DNA of 64,000 bases, taken from NCBI GenBank assembly GCA_003155915.1, contig PMFA01000006.1:53313-117312 (forward strand). Reading direction: 5' to 3'. Position numbers and translations under genes: made by a program. Below are positions 10,288 to 17,503 of the stretch, in pieces (the first letter of the stretch is position 1; every line of letters starts with the position of its first letter). The stretch is from Acidimicrobiaceae bacterium. GTDB lineage: Bacteria; Actinomycetota; Acidimicrobiia; Acidimicrobiales; RAAP-2. The notes below the pieces were generated by a model. It made no database searches and was not told where the DNA came from. It saw only the letters and a list, made by a program, of their open reading frames with translations.

Positions 10288-10293
10288 TAAGGT
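10288..10293 (+). promoter_or_regulatory. Probable -10 element (leaderless) of the second GtrA-family gene
   Basis: TAAGGT lies 7 nt before the GTG at 10301. A TTGACG at 10267-10272 is 15 bp upstream, slightly closer than usual for a -35 element. Confidence 0.5.
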
Positions 10294-10300
10294 TCTCGTA

Positions 10301-10807
10301 GTGCTCACTCGTCTTCACTCGCTGCGGTCCTGGTCCAAGACTCACCAGGGCCGAAAACTCATTCGCTACACGATGGTCTCGGGCAGTTCGACGATCGTCT
10401 CGTTCGTCGCCCTTTCGGCGTTTTACGGACTGAACATCATCCCGAGCGTCATCTGGTCAACCCTCGCGGGCAATCTCGTCGCTTCGATCCCGGCCTATCA
10501 ACTCAATCGCCGTTGGACGTGGGGCAAGCGCGGCAAGAGCCAGTTCCGGCGAGAGGTCGTGCCGTTTTGGGCGCTCACCTTCCTCGGCATCGGCGTGTCC
10601 CAACTCGGCGCTCTCTGGGCGCGCCACGAAGTGCGCGCCCATCACTGGAGTCATCTCGCCAACACTGGACTCGTCGTCTTTACCAACCTGGCGAGCTTCG
10701 CCATCTTCTGGGTGTTGAAACTCATCGTCTTCAATCGGATATTCCGCGTGGACACGGTCGAAGAGATCGACGAGCACCTCAACATCGAAGAGGTGACCGG
10801 GACTTAG
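10301..10807 (+). CDS. GtrA-family membrane protein, copy 2
   Basis: The 168-residue protein aligns with the preceding GtrA protein essentially without gaps. Shared blocks include QGxKLIRYT, FYGLxIIP, TLAGN, WGKRG, WSHLANT and FAIFWVLKL. It therefore arose by tandem duplication. Four transmembrane helices are predicted, with a short acidic C-terminus. Each copy has its own apparent leaderless promoter, so they may be expressed separately. Its stop overlaps that of convergent yajQ (TTAG). The nearby MptB-like mannosyltransferase (11521-13161) also uses polyprenyl-linked sugars, but a functional link is only a guess. Confidence 0.82.
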   Translation: MLTRLHSLRSWSKTHQGRKLIRYTMVSGSSTIVSFVALSAFYGLNIIPSVIWSTLAGNLVASIPAYQLNRRWTWGKRGKSQFRREVVPFWALTFLGIGVSQLGALWARHEVRAHHWSHLANTGLVVFTNLASFAIFWVLKLIVFNRIFRVDTVEEIDEHLNIEEVTGT

Positions 10808-11292
10808 TCCCGGAAGTTGGTGAACTGCAGGGGGACCGCGAGGTCGGACTCCTTGAAGAAGGCAATCGCCTTTTGGAGGTCGTCGCGTTGTTTGCCGGTG
10901 ACGCGCACCTGATCACCCTGGATCGAGGAACTCAGGTTCTTCACGCCCATCTCCTTGACCATCTTGTTGATCTGCTTGCCGACGTCTTGGGTGATGCCGG
11001 CCTTCAGGGCGACCTTCTGACGGGCGGTGCCCTGACTGGCCTCTTCGATCTTGCCGGGGTCGAGGGACTTGAGCGACACCGAGCGCTTCACGAGCTTCTC
11101 TTCGAGGAGCTGGTAGAGCGCGCGCAGGCGATCCTCGGTCGAGGCCGACAGGCGCAACTCCTTGTCGGAGAATTCGATGACGGGGTTGGTGTTCTTGAAG
11201 TCGAAGCGTGTGCCGGCCTCGCGGCTGGCTTGGTCGACGGCGTTGCGCACTTCTTGAAGATCGAGTTCGGAGACGATGTCGAAACTGGGCAT
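10804..11292 (-). CDS. yajQ: YajQ-family nucleotide-binding protein
   Basis: The 162-residue protein matches the YajQ (DUF520) family throughout: SFDIVSELDLQEVRNAVDQA at the start, RFDFKNTNPVIEFSDKEL, then KQINKMVKEMGVKNLSSSIQ and a terminal LQFTNFRD. Family members have two ferredoxin-like domains and bind nucleotides; some bind cyclic di-GMP. The ATG at 11292 gives the family's usual N-terminus; a TTG two codons upstream is less likely. It is divergent from tRNA-Tyr and convergent with the second GtrA gene. Confidence 0.9.
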   Translation of the reverse strand: MPSFDIVSELDLQEVRNAVDQASREAGTRFDFKNTNPVIEFSDKELRLSASTEDRLRALYQLLEEKLVKRSVSLKSLDPGKIEEASQGTARQKVALKAGITQDVGKQINKMVKEMGVKNLSSSIQGDQVRVTGKQRDDLQKAIAFFKESDLAVPLQFTNFRD

Positions 11293-11340
11293 GGGCAAAT
11301 GGTAGACCGGCGCGCTCGGAATGCGTCACGGTGGCTCAAC

Positions 11341-11346
11341 TATGAT
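11341..11346 (+). promoter_or_regulatory. -10 element of the tRNA-Tyr promoter
   Basis: TATGAT lies 7 nt before the first base of the mature tRNA. Transcription should start at or within a base of the mature 5' end. Confidence 0.6.
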
Positions 11347-11353
11347 GCTTCAC

Positions 11354-11438
11354 GGGTCAGTGCCCGAGTGGCCAATGGGATCTGGCTGTAAACCAGACGG
11401 CTTAGCCTACGGGGGTTCAAATCCCTCCTGGCCCACCA
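11354..11438 (+). tRNA. tRNA-Tyr (anticodon GTA)
   Basis: The acceptor arm GGGTCAG pairs with CTGGCCC (one G-T wobble), followed by discriminator A and an encoded CCA. The anticodon arm is TCTGG-CTGTAAA-CCAGA with GTA at 11388-11390. The extended variable arm fits the class II tyrosine tRNA, and the T arm GGGGGTTCAAATCCCTCC is present. Confidence 0.96.
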
Positions 11439-11439
11439 A

Positions 11440-11466
11440 GGCCAATCCAGCGTGGCTGGATTGGCC
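11440..11466 (+). terminator. 12-bp hairpin right after tRNA-Tyr
   Basis: GGCCAATCCAGC (11440-11451) pairs perfectly with GCTGGATTGGCC (11455-11466) around a GTG loop. It starts one base after the encoded CCA. There is no T-run after it, so it may be a processing signal or a non-canonical terminator. Confidence 0.5.
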
Positions 11467-11520
11467 ATGCCCGAAACGGCCCGAACGAAATAAGGTGGCG
11501 ATGGGCAGGGGAGGAGTGGT

Positions 11521-13161
11521 GTGAACCGGCTTAGGTCGACGGCGAGTTTGGTGCGCCGCAACTACGAGCGAGTGGCCGAGCGATTCGAATCCGGTGTCAC
11601 ATTGCTCGAACGCCGCTACACGCCGCTCGGCCGTTTCACTCCCGGACCCTTTGAGGGCTGGAGGTTCCTCTGGCAGCCCGCGCTGCTCGGTTTCGTCGCG
11701 ATGTCCTTCATCCTCGCCGGATGCTCATTCACCAATTCTCCGTTCAAGCTCGACCTGCCCAGCACGTGGTTCTTCGGCGAACCGTCGGCCAAATACGTCG
11801 TGACGCCGAGTGAGACGAAGTACATCCTCTCGGTCGTCCTGGTCTACGGCGGGCTGTTGCTGTTGATGCGGGTCTGGTTGCGCCTGGCCGAGATCATGAA
11901 GTTGCACCCCGGCGCAAAACTGAAGTCGCTCTGGTGGATGCTGTTGCTCTGGGCGACGCCCATGATCATCGCGCCGCCACTCTTCAGCCGCGACGTCTTC
12001 AGTTACGCGGCCCAGGGCGAGATGACCTTCGGCAACATCAGCCCATATCTCTACGGTCCCTTCACCCTGGGATCGACTCCCTATGTCACCCCGGTCGATC
12101 CTCTCTGGGGTAATACACCCGCGCCCTACGGGCCGTTCTTCCTCTTCCTCGACGGCAAGATCGACTGGATCTCACAGCACCACGAGCTCTGGACCGTTGT
12201 CGGGCTTCGCCTGCTCGAGACTTTCGCCGTGGCGATGATCGGCTACGGCGTCGTGATGTTGGCCCGGGGCCTGGACCGCGACCCCGGCGAGGCGTTCGTG
12301 CTCTCGGCGATGAACCCGCTGGTCTTGCTCACGTTGATCGGGGGAGCACATAACGACGCGATCATGGCCGGATTTCTGGTCGTCGGCATCGCGCTCGCGG
12401 TAAAGAAGCATCCCATCTGGGCGCTGTTCTTCTGTTCGTGCGCCGCGGCGATAAAAGCCCCGGCCGCCATAGGCCTGGCCTTCGTGGCCTGGACGTGGCT
12501 CGGGCCGAAAGCGTCCATCCGAGATCGCCTGCGACCGATCGCGATCGCCGGGCTCGTCGCCGCCGCGACGCTCGGCGTCTGGACGTGGCTCGCCGGATTC
12601 GGGTTCGGGTGGGTGGGCAACTTGCTCTCGAACGGGACCGTTCGCTCCTGGGCCGCGCCGGCGACGGCGCTCGGACTGGCCCTGACGAACACCTTGCACG
12701 CCGTGGGCTTTCACGGCGTCGAGGTGGGATCGGTCCTCTCGGTGACTCGGCTCATCGGACTGCTGGTGGCGGCCGGCTTCACGTTCTGGCTGTTGTGGCA
12801 CGCCGAAGAGCGGGGCTGGGTGCGTTCCTTGGCGCTCTCGTTGATCCTCTTCGTCGAACTCGGACCGGTCGTGCAGCCGTGGTACCTCGCGTGGGGTCTC
12901 ATGCTGCTCGCCGCGAGCTACAAGGGTCGTGAGCACTTCTGGCTCTTGGCGCTCTCGATTACGGGGCCGTTCATCGGTCTGCCCGGAGGAAGAGCGCTAT
13001 TGGCCGACCTCGTGCACTCCAATCCGCTCCTGATCGCCGTCGCCGTCGCGATCCTCGGTGGGGTCTTGATCATCCCGATGGGACGCTGGACGCAGTGGTC
13101 CTGGCCGGCCAAGGAGTCGGAGTTCGCGAGTTCGCTGCCTAGCGTGAGCGAGTCGGCATAA
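11521..13161 (+). CDS. Polyprenol-phosphate-mannose-dependent mannosyltransferase (MptB-like)
   Basis: This 546-residue protein has about 12 transmembrane helices. It matches GT-C glycosyltransferases of the mycobacterial MptA/MptB type, which add alpha-1,6-mannose to lipomannan-like glycolipids outside the membrane. Diagnostic stretches are PPLFSRDVFSYAAQGEM (with the catalytic Asp in an extracytoplasmic loop), NTPAPYGPFFLFLD, and ALSPL-like FVLSAMNPLVLLTLIGGAHND. The GTG at 11521 has GGGGAGGAG just upstream. The presence of this gene suggests a mannosylated envelope lipoglycan. The convergent GNAT gene overlaps its last 23 bases. Confidence 0.82.
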   Translation: MNRLRSTASLVRRNYERVAERFESGVTLLERRYTPLGRFTPGPFEGWRFLWQPALLGFVAMSFILAGCSFTNSPFKLDLPSTWFFGEPSAKYVVTPSETKYILSVVLVYGGLLLLMRVWLRLAEIMKLHPGAKLKSLWWMLLLWATPMIIAPPLFSRDVFSYAAQGEMTFGNISPYLYGPFTLGSTPYVTPVDPLWGNTPAPYGPFFLFLDGKIDWISQHHELWTVVGLRLLETFAVAMIGYGVVMLARGLDRDPGEAFVLSAMNPLVLLTLIGGAHNDAIMAGFLVVGIALAVKKHPIWALFFCSCAAAIKAPAAIGLAFVAWTWLGPKASIRDRLRPIAIAGLVAAATLGVWTWLAGFGFGWVGNLLSNGTVRSWAAPATALGLALTNTLHAVGFHGVEVGSVLSVTRLIGLLVAAGFTFWLLWHAEERGWVRSLALSLILFVELGPVVQPWYLAWGLMLLAASYKGREHFWLLALSITGPFIGLPGGRALLADLVHSNPLLIAVAVAILGGVLIIPMGRWTQWSWPAKESEFASSLPSVSESA

Positions 13162-13672
13162 CGTACTGAAACTCGACCACGTCGAGCCAGACGCCCTGCT
13201 TTCGGCCGACCTCGATTTCCGTTCCGACCAGGGTGAAGCCGCATTTCTCGTGGAGTCGTATCGAACTGGCGTTCTCGCCCACGATGCGCGCGATCAACGA
13301 GTGAAAGCCCGATTCACCGGCGAGTGCCATCAACTGACGCAACAGCACCTCACCGACGCCGCGACCGCGCGCCGCTCGACAGACGTAGACCGAGTTCTCG
13401 ACGGTCGTGGCGTAGGCCGGGCGGTCGCGAAACGGCGAGACGAGCGCGAAACCCAGTATTCGCTCACCCCGAGCGCCGAGTTCGCCGACGTCGTCGTCCT
13501 CATTGACCGCGACGATGCAGGGATGCGTGTCGAGGTGGCGACCGATCCACTCCTCTTGCTGGGCCAGTGTGCGCGGGACGAGATCGAAGCTGATGGAGGC
13601 CTCGTTGACTTCGGGGTTGTAGATGTTCATCACCGCCGTGGCGTCGTCCACTTCGACCAGGCGCGTTCTCAT
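13139..13672 (-). CDS. GNAT-family N-acetyltransferase
   Basis: The 177-residue protein resembles the phosphinothricin/methionine-sulfoximine acetyltransferase group (PAT/MnaT): VYVCRAARGRGVGEVLLRQL is the acetyl-CoA-binding loop, followed by NASSIRLHEKCGFTLVGT. Such enzymes acetylate amino-acid-like amines; the substrate is not predictable here. The ATG at 13672 is chosen because the protein then starts MRTRLVEVDDATAV, as the family does, and TACCCT lies 8 nt upstream. A 12-residue extension is possible. Its 3' end overlaps the mannosyltransferase gene on the other strand. Confidence 0.82.
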   Translation of the reverse strand: MRTRLVEVDDATAVMNIYNPEVNEASISFDLVPRTLAQQEEWIGRHLDTHPCIVAVNEDDDVGELGARGERILGFALVSPFRDRPAYATTVENSVYVCRAARGRGVGEVLLRQLMALAGESGFHSLIARIVGENASSIRLHEKCGFTLVGTEIEVGRKQGVWLDVVEFQYVMPTRSR

Positions 13673-13680
13673 GAGACATA

Positions 13681-13686
13681 AGGGTA
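13681..13686 (-). promoter_or_regulatory. Probable -10 element (leaderless) of the GNAT gene
   Basis: TACCCT on the minus strand lies 8 nt before the ATG at 13672. Confidence 0.35.
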
Positions 13687-13722
13687 CAGGTGGCTGGGTG
13701 GAAGCCATAGGCTCGTTCGGAG

Positions 13723-13728
13723 TACAAT
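13723..13728 (+). promoter_or_regulatory. -10 element of the tRNA-Thr/tRNA-Met/rpmG promoter
   Basis: TACAAT matches the -10 consensus well and lies 27 nt before tRNA-Thr. The -35 region is poor. Confidence 0.5.
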
Positions 13729-13755
13729 TTTCTCCGCGCCAAAGTGGACGCGAGC

Positions 13756-13827
<72 letters not shown>

Positions 13828-13832
13828 CGCCA

Positions 13833-13909
13833 GGCGGCGTAGCTCAGGTGGTTAGAGCACACGGCTCATAATCGTGGTGTCGCGGGTTCGACTCCCGCCG
13901 CCGCTACCA
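13833..13909 (+). tRNA. tRNA-Met (elongator, anticodon CAT)
   Basis: The cloverleaf is complete with an encoded CCA. The anticodon CAT is at 13867-13869 in the arm CACGG-CTCATAA-TCGTG. It lacks the three G-C pairs of initiator tRNA, so it is the elongator; a tRNA-Ile2 with lysidine is possible but less likely given the conserved actinobacterial order Thr-Met-rpmG. The first acceptor pair is an unusual G1-T72 wobble. Confidence 0.92.
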
Positions 13910-13950
13910 GGCAGGACGCAAGTCCAGAGAAGTGATACGAGGAGAGAACG

Positions 13951-14115
13951 ATGGCGAAGAACGAAAAGCGGATACAGGTCACCCTGGCGTGTGAGGACTG
14001 CAAACGCCGTAATTACATCACGATGAAGAACAAGGTCAATGACCGTGAGCGCATCGAGATGAAGAAGTACTGCCAGTGGGAGCGCAAACACACCACGCAC
14101 AAGGAGACGCGCTAG
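13951..14115 (+). CDS. rpmG: 50S ribosomal protein L33
   Basis: The 54-residue protein begins [20 protein letters not shown] and ends KHTTHKETR, a clear L33 of the large-subunit E site. GAGGAGAG lies a few bases upstream of the ATG. The first zinc pair is intact (Cys14, Cys17). The second is not: Cys41 is present, but the residue three later is Glu44 (CQWE instead of CxxC). It lies between tRNA-Met and tRNA-Trp, as in mycobacteria and streptomycetes. Confidence 0.95.
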   Translation: MAKNEKRIQVTLACEDCKRRNYITMKNKVNDRERIEMKKYCQWERKHTTHKETR

Positions 14116-14143
14116 TTAGACCCCTCGGGGAGGGTGGTAAGAT
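14116..14143 (+). promoter_or_regulatory. Promoter of tRNA-Trp-secE-nusG
   Basis: TTAGAC (14116-14121), 16 bp, TAAGAT (14138-14143). A 7-bp hairpin (CAGTCAC/GTGACTG, 14162-14178) lies between the predicted transcript start and the tRNA. Confidence 0.45.
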
Positions 14144-14187
14144 TCATCTTCCCTACGGCCTCAGTCACGTTGTGACTGGCGTCACGA

Positions 14188-14260
14188 AGGGCAGTGGCTC
14201 AATTGGTAGAGCACCGGTCTCCAAAACCGGTGGTTGGGGGTTCGAGTCCCTCCTGCCCTG
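14188..14260 (+). tRNA. tRNA-Trp (anticodon CCA)
   Basis: The acceptor arm AGGGCAG pairs with CTGCCCT, with discriminator G. The anticodon arm CCGGT-CTCCAAA-ACCGG carries CCA at 14221-14223, and the T arm GGGGGTTCGAGTCCCTC is present. The 3' CCA is not encoded. Its place just before secE is conserved in actinobacteria. Confidence 0.96.
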
Positions 14261-14308
14261 CGCGAAGAGTTTCTTCGATGGAAATGTAGTGCGAACGAGA
14301 GACGTGAG

Positions 14309-14605
14309 ATGAACCGCGAACAGAAGCGAATGATGCAGCGACAGGGTCAGGTGGGTGCCGACGGCACCCCCGCGCCGCGCCGTGCCTCAACGCAAGACGT
14401 CCAGCGTCGCCGTCGCCAGCGCACCGGTCCGCGCCAGTTTTTCCGCGAGATCCGAGAAGAGATGCGCCAGGTCTCCTGGCCCACCCGGCCCGAGGTCATC
14501 AACTACACCCTGATCGTGTTCTTCGTCCTGGTCTTCATGACCTCACTCATCTTCGGACTCGGCTACGGCTTTTCCAAGTTCGTCACGTTCCTCTTCCAGA
14601 AGTAA
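14309..14605 (+). CDS. secE: Preprotein translocase subunit SecE
   Basis: The 98-residue protein has a basic N-terminal extension (about 1-45). Next come the SecE amphipathic helix signature EIREEMRQVSWPTRPEV and one transmembrane helix (about 66-90). SecE clamps the SecY channel in the membrane. The ATG at 14309 is used because an upstream start would run into the tRNA-Trp gene. nusG follows 7 bases downstream, as in most bacteria. Confidence 0.95.
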   Translation: MNREQKRMMQRQGQVGADGTPAPRRASTQDVQRRRRQRTGPRQFFREIREEMRQVSWPTRPEVINYTLIVFFVLVFMTSLIFGLGYGFSKFVTFLFQK

Positions 14606-14612
14606 GGCGACC

Positions 14613-15278
14613 ATGAGCGATATTGAGACCCCAACGACCGATCACGACACCGTCCCCGACGACGAGATCCTCGAGATCACGATCCTCGATGAGGACTTAG
14701 AAGAGCCCGTCGCCGAGAGTGCCTTCGACCGACCCGGTCGTTGGTACATCGTGCACACCTTCGCCGGCCACGAGCAGAAGGTCATTGGCGCCCTGCGCAA
14801 CATCATCAAGAGCCGCGAGCTCGAGGACCAGATCTACGAGATCTACCTGCCCGAAGAGGACGTGACCGAGTTCAAGTCCGGCAAAAAGGTCACCGTCTCC
14901 AAGCGCATGTTCCCGAGTTACCTGCTGATCCGTTGCGAGCCGGACCCCGAGATCTTCTACGTGATCGGCTCGACGCCGGGCGTCACCGGCTTCGTGGGCG
15001 CCGAGAAGACCCGCCCGACGGCCCTGACGCGTCGCGAAGTCGACAACATCATCCACCCGTTCGTCGAGGGTGTCGAGGTCGCGCCGACCAAGCGCCGCAT
15101 GCCAACCCACGAATTTGAAGTCAACGACACGGTGCAGATCAAAACCGGTCCCTTCGCCACGTTCTCGGGCCACGTGGCCGAGATCAACGAGGACCAGCTG
15201 AAGGTCAAGGTGCTCGTGGACATATTCGGACGAGAGACCCCGGTGGAGCTCGACTTCACCCAGGTCACCAAGCTCTAG
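14613..15278 (+). CDS. nusG: Transcription termination/antitermination factor NusG
   Basis: The 221-residue protein has an acidic extension of about 40 residues. The NGN domain follows, opening [15 protein letters not shown] and with [15 protein letters not shown], then a C-terminal KOW domain ([19 protein letters not shown]). NusG binds the RNA polymerase clamp, stabilises elongation, and contacts Rho or ribosomal S10. An acidic N-terminal extension is common in actinobacterial NusG. It sits between secE and rplK. Confidence 0.97.
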   Translation: MSDIETPTTDHDTVPDDEILEITILDEDLEEPVAESAFDRPGRWYIVHTFAGHEQKVIGALRNIIKSRELEDQIYEIYLPEEDVTEFKSGKKVTVSKRMFPSYLLIRCEPDPEIFYVIGSTPGVTGFVGAEKTRPTALTRREVDNIIHPFVEGVEVAPTKRRMPTHEFEVNDTVQIKTGPFATFSGHVAEINEDQLKVKVLVDIFGRETPVELDFTQVTKL

Positions 15279-15297
15279 AACGCCTAAGGAGAGAACC

Positions 15298-15723
15298 ATG
15301 GCCAAGAAGATTGTCGCAGTCGTCAAGATCCAGCTCGAAGCGGGCGGCGCCACGCCGGCCCCGCCGGTCGGCACGGCCCTCGGGCCACACGGCATCCAGA
15401 CGATGGAGTTCTGCAAGCAGTACAACGCCGCGACCGAGTCCATGAAGGGCACGGTCATCCCGGTTGACATCACGATCTACGACGACCGATCCTTCTCGTT
15501 CATCTTGAAGACCCCACCGACGCCGGTGCTGTTGCGCCAGGCCGCCGGGGTGGCCAAGGGCGCGCACCTCGCGGGCCGTGAAGTCGTGGCCTCGGTGACG
15601 ATGGACCAGATCGAAGAGATCGCGAAGACCAAACTGAAGGACCTCAACACCGATGACATCGAAATGGCGAAGCTCCAGGTAGCTGGCACCGCTCGTTCGA
15701 TGGGCATCTCGGTCGCGAGCTAG
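15298..15723 (+). CDS. rplK: 50S ribosomal protein L11
   Basis: This 141-residue protein binds 23S rRNA at the GTPase-associated centre and is needed for RelA activation in many bacteria. The N-terminal Pro-rich segment [14 protein letters not shown] is the thiopeptide-binding region, and the C-terminal RNA-binding domain ends [14 protein letters not shown] precedes the ATG. Length is normal. rplA starts 7 bases downstream, the classic L11 operon. Confidence 0.98.
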   Translation: MAKKIVAVVKIQLEAGGATPAPPVGTALGPHGIQTMEFCKQYNAATESMKGTVIPVDITIYDDRSFSFILKTPPTPVLLRQAAGVAKGAHLAGREVVASVTMDQIEEIAKTKLKDLNTDDIEMAKLQVAGTARSMGISVAS

Positions 15724-15730
15724 GAGAGAT

Positions 15731-16447
15731 ATGAAGCACGGCAAGAACTACCGCAACGCCCTGGCCCAGGTGGACCGCGAGGAACTCCTCAGCCTCACCG
15801 ACGCCGTGGAGAAGGTGAAGACCCTCTCGAGCGCCAAGTTCGACGAGACCGTCGAACTAGCCATCCGACTGGGCGTCGATCCCCGACGCGCCGAGCAGAT
15901 CGTGCGCGGCACGCTCTCACTGCCCGCGGGCACCGGCAAGACGAACCGCGTCGCGGTCTTCGCCGCCGGCGAAGCGGCCCAGGCCGCCCGAGACGCCGGG
16001 GCCGACGAAGTCGGTGCCGAGGACCTCGTGGCCAAGGTCGCCGGGGGATTCCTCGACTTCGATGTCGCGATCGCGACCCCGGACCTGATGGGTCAGGTCG
16101 GTGGGCTCGGTCGAGTCCTCGGACCGCGTGGTCTGATGCCGAACCCCAAGACCGGCACCGTCACGATGGACGTCGCCAAGGCCGTCACCGAGTTCAAGGG
16201 TGGCCGAGTCGAGTACCGCACTGACAAGATCGGCAACGTGCAGCTGCGCGTCGGCAAGGTCAGCTTCAGCCGTGACGACCTCATCAAGAACGTGCGCGCG
16301 GTCGTCGATGAAATCGTGCGCGTGAAGCCCGCGAGCGCCAAGGGCCGCTACATCATGAGCATCACGGTCTCATCGACCATGGGACCGGGCGTGAAGGTCG
16401 ACCCGACCAAGGTGAAGGACCTCGAAGAGGTCGCCGTTCCGGCCTGA
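15731..16447 (+). CDS. rplA: 50S ribosomal protein L1
   Basis: The 238-residue protein is complete L1 of the large-subunit L1 stalk, involved in release of the E-site tRNA. Conserved segments are [39 protein letters not shown] and the C-terminal [18 protein letters not shown]. In other bacteria L1 represses its own operon by binding the mRNA; nothing here shows that directly. A strong promoter follows immediately downstream for rplJ. Confidence 0.98.
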   Translation: MKHGKNYRNALAQVDREELLSLTDAVEKVKTLSSAKFDETVELAIRLGVDPRRAEQIVRGTLSLPAGTGKTNRVAVFAAGEAAQAARDAGADEVGAEDLVAKVAGGFLDFDVAIATPDLMGQVGGLGRVLGPRGLMPNPKTGTVTMDVAKAVTEFKGGRVEYRTDKIGNVQLRVGKVSFSRDDLIKNVRAVVDEIVRVKPASAKGRYIMSITVSSTMGPGVKVDPTKVKDLEEVAVPA

Positions 16448-16455
16448 GTCGCTTT

Positions 16456-16484
16456 TTGACGAGGCCGGGCCTCGCGACTACGAT
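16456..16484 (+). promoter_or_regulatory. Promoter of rplJ-rplL
   Basis: TTGACG (16456-16461), 17 bp, TACGAT (16479-16484). This is the best sigma-70-like promoter in the window, predicting a start near 16491. A 6-bp hairpin (16460-16474) lies inside the spacer. Confidence 0.72.
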
Positions 16485-16490
16485 GTATAT

Positions 16491-16654
16491 CCGCACGAAA
16501 CCTGTGCCACAGATTTGCAAAGAACGCCGAAGACATCCGGTGGGGAAACCCATAAGGGCCAGTGGTCCGCCTGACGAGGAGTTCGAGTCTCTGCTGAGAC
16601 TCGTTCGCTTGGATGTCCCGGCCCGAACCGGGCGGTATCCGGCGAAGGAGCAGT
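16491..16654 (+). promoter_or_regulatory. L10 leader RNA (autoregulatory)
   Basis: The 164-nt untranslated region is highly structured. GACATCC (16532-16538) can pair with GGATGTC (16611-16617), enclosing a GGGGAAACCC hairpin and an 8-bp hairpin CGAGTCTC/GAGACTCG (16584-16603). A further stem CCCGG/CCGGG (16617-16632) would compete with the closing stem. This position and layout match the L10 leaders to which L10-(L12) complexes bind in other bacteria. AAGGAG lies at the end. Confidence 0.62.
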
Positions 16655-17467
16655 ATGAGCAAGGTTCAGCCGGCCAAGGTCGCCACCATCGACGAGGTCA
16701 AGTCGCGCATCGCCACCTCGAGCACGGCCGTCGTCACCGAGTACCGCGGCCTCACGGTCGCCCAAATCTCGACCCTTCGACGCCAGCTGCGCACGCTGGG
16801 CGCCGACTACAAGGTCTTCAAGAACACGCTGGTTCGCCGCGCGATCGCCGGTACCGACGTCGAGTCGCTCGCCGAGTTCCTCGTCGGCCCGACCGCGATC
16901 GCCTTCGTTGACGGCGACGTCTCGGCCGTCGCCAAGGCCCTGCGCGACTTCGCGCGCGAGACGCCCAAGCTGATCGTGAAGGGCGGCGTCGTCGACGGCA
17001 AACCGCTCTCCATGAAGGACCTCAGCGCGCTGGCCGACCTGCCGAGCCGCGACGTGCTCTTGGCCCAGATCGCGGGCCTGTTGGCCTCGCCGCTTCGCAC
17101 CATGGCCGGCCTCTTGAAGGCCGTCCCGCAAAACTTCGCCTACGGCCTGTCGGCCTTGATCGAGGCCAAGGGCGGCGTAGCCGCCCCGGCCGAGGACAGG
17201 GTCGAAGAGGTCGCCGAGACTCCGGCCGGGGTCGAGGAAGCTGCTCCGGCAGCGAGCGACGACGACGCGACACCCGTCGCGGAAGCCGCAGTCGAGGACG
17301 AGGCCCCCGCGGCCGAGCCCGAGGCTGAAGCGCCCGTCGAGGACGAGGCCCCCGCGGCCGAGCCCGAAGCTGAAGTGCCCGTCGAGGACGAGGCCCCCGC
17401 GGCCGAGCCCGAAGCGGACGCTACCGAGGCGCCCACTGAGGACGCCGCGGCCGAACCGGCCGAATAA
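16655..17467 (+). CDS. rplJ: 50S ribosomal protein L10 with long acidic C-terminal tail
   Basis: Residues 1-175 are a standard L10, the base of the L7/L12 stalk (VTEYRGLTVAQISTLRRQLR, FKNTLVRRAI, LLASPLRTMAGLLKAV). The protein has 270 residues against 165-190 usually. The extra C-terminal part (about 185-270) is almost only Ala, Glu, Pro, Asp and Val and contains three near-identical repeats of VEDEAPAAEPEAE. The ATG at 16655 has AAGGAG just upstream; an in-frame ATG further up would lie in the leader RNA. rplL follows 36 bases downstream. Confidence 0.96.
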   Translation: MSKVQPAKVATIDEVKSRIATSSTAVVTEYRGLTVAQISTLRRQLRTLGADYKVFKNTLVRRAIAGTDVESLAEFLVGPTAIAFVDGDVSAVAKALRDFARETPKLIVKGGVVDGKPLSMKDLSALADLPSRDVLLAQIAGLLASPLRTMAGLLKAVPQNFAYGLSALIEAKGGVAAPAEDRVEEVAETPAGVEEAAPAASDDDATPVAEAAVEDEAPAAEPEAEAPVEDEAPAAEPEAEVPVEDEAPAAEPEADATEAPTEDAAAEPAE

Positions 17468-17503
17468 CCAAGTCAACGAAGTACGAAAGAGAGAGGAATC
17501 ACC

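Noticed and set aside
12172-12936. 254-codon minus-strand frame inside the mannosyltransferase gene
   Set aside because: Charged, repetitive antisense translation of a membrane protein gene.
17281-17430. Tandem DNA repeat as a mobile or CRISPR-like element
   Set aside because: The repeat is in frame within rplJ and encodes the acidic VEDEAPAAEPEAE units; there are no spacers or cas genes.
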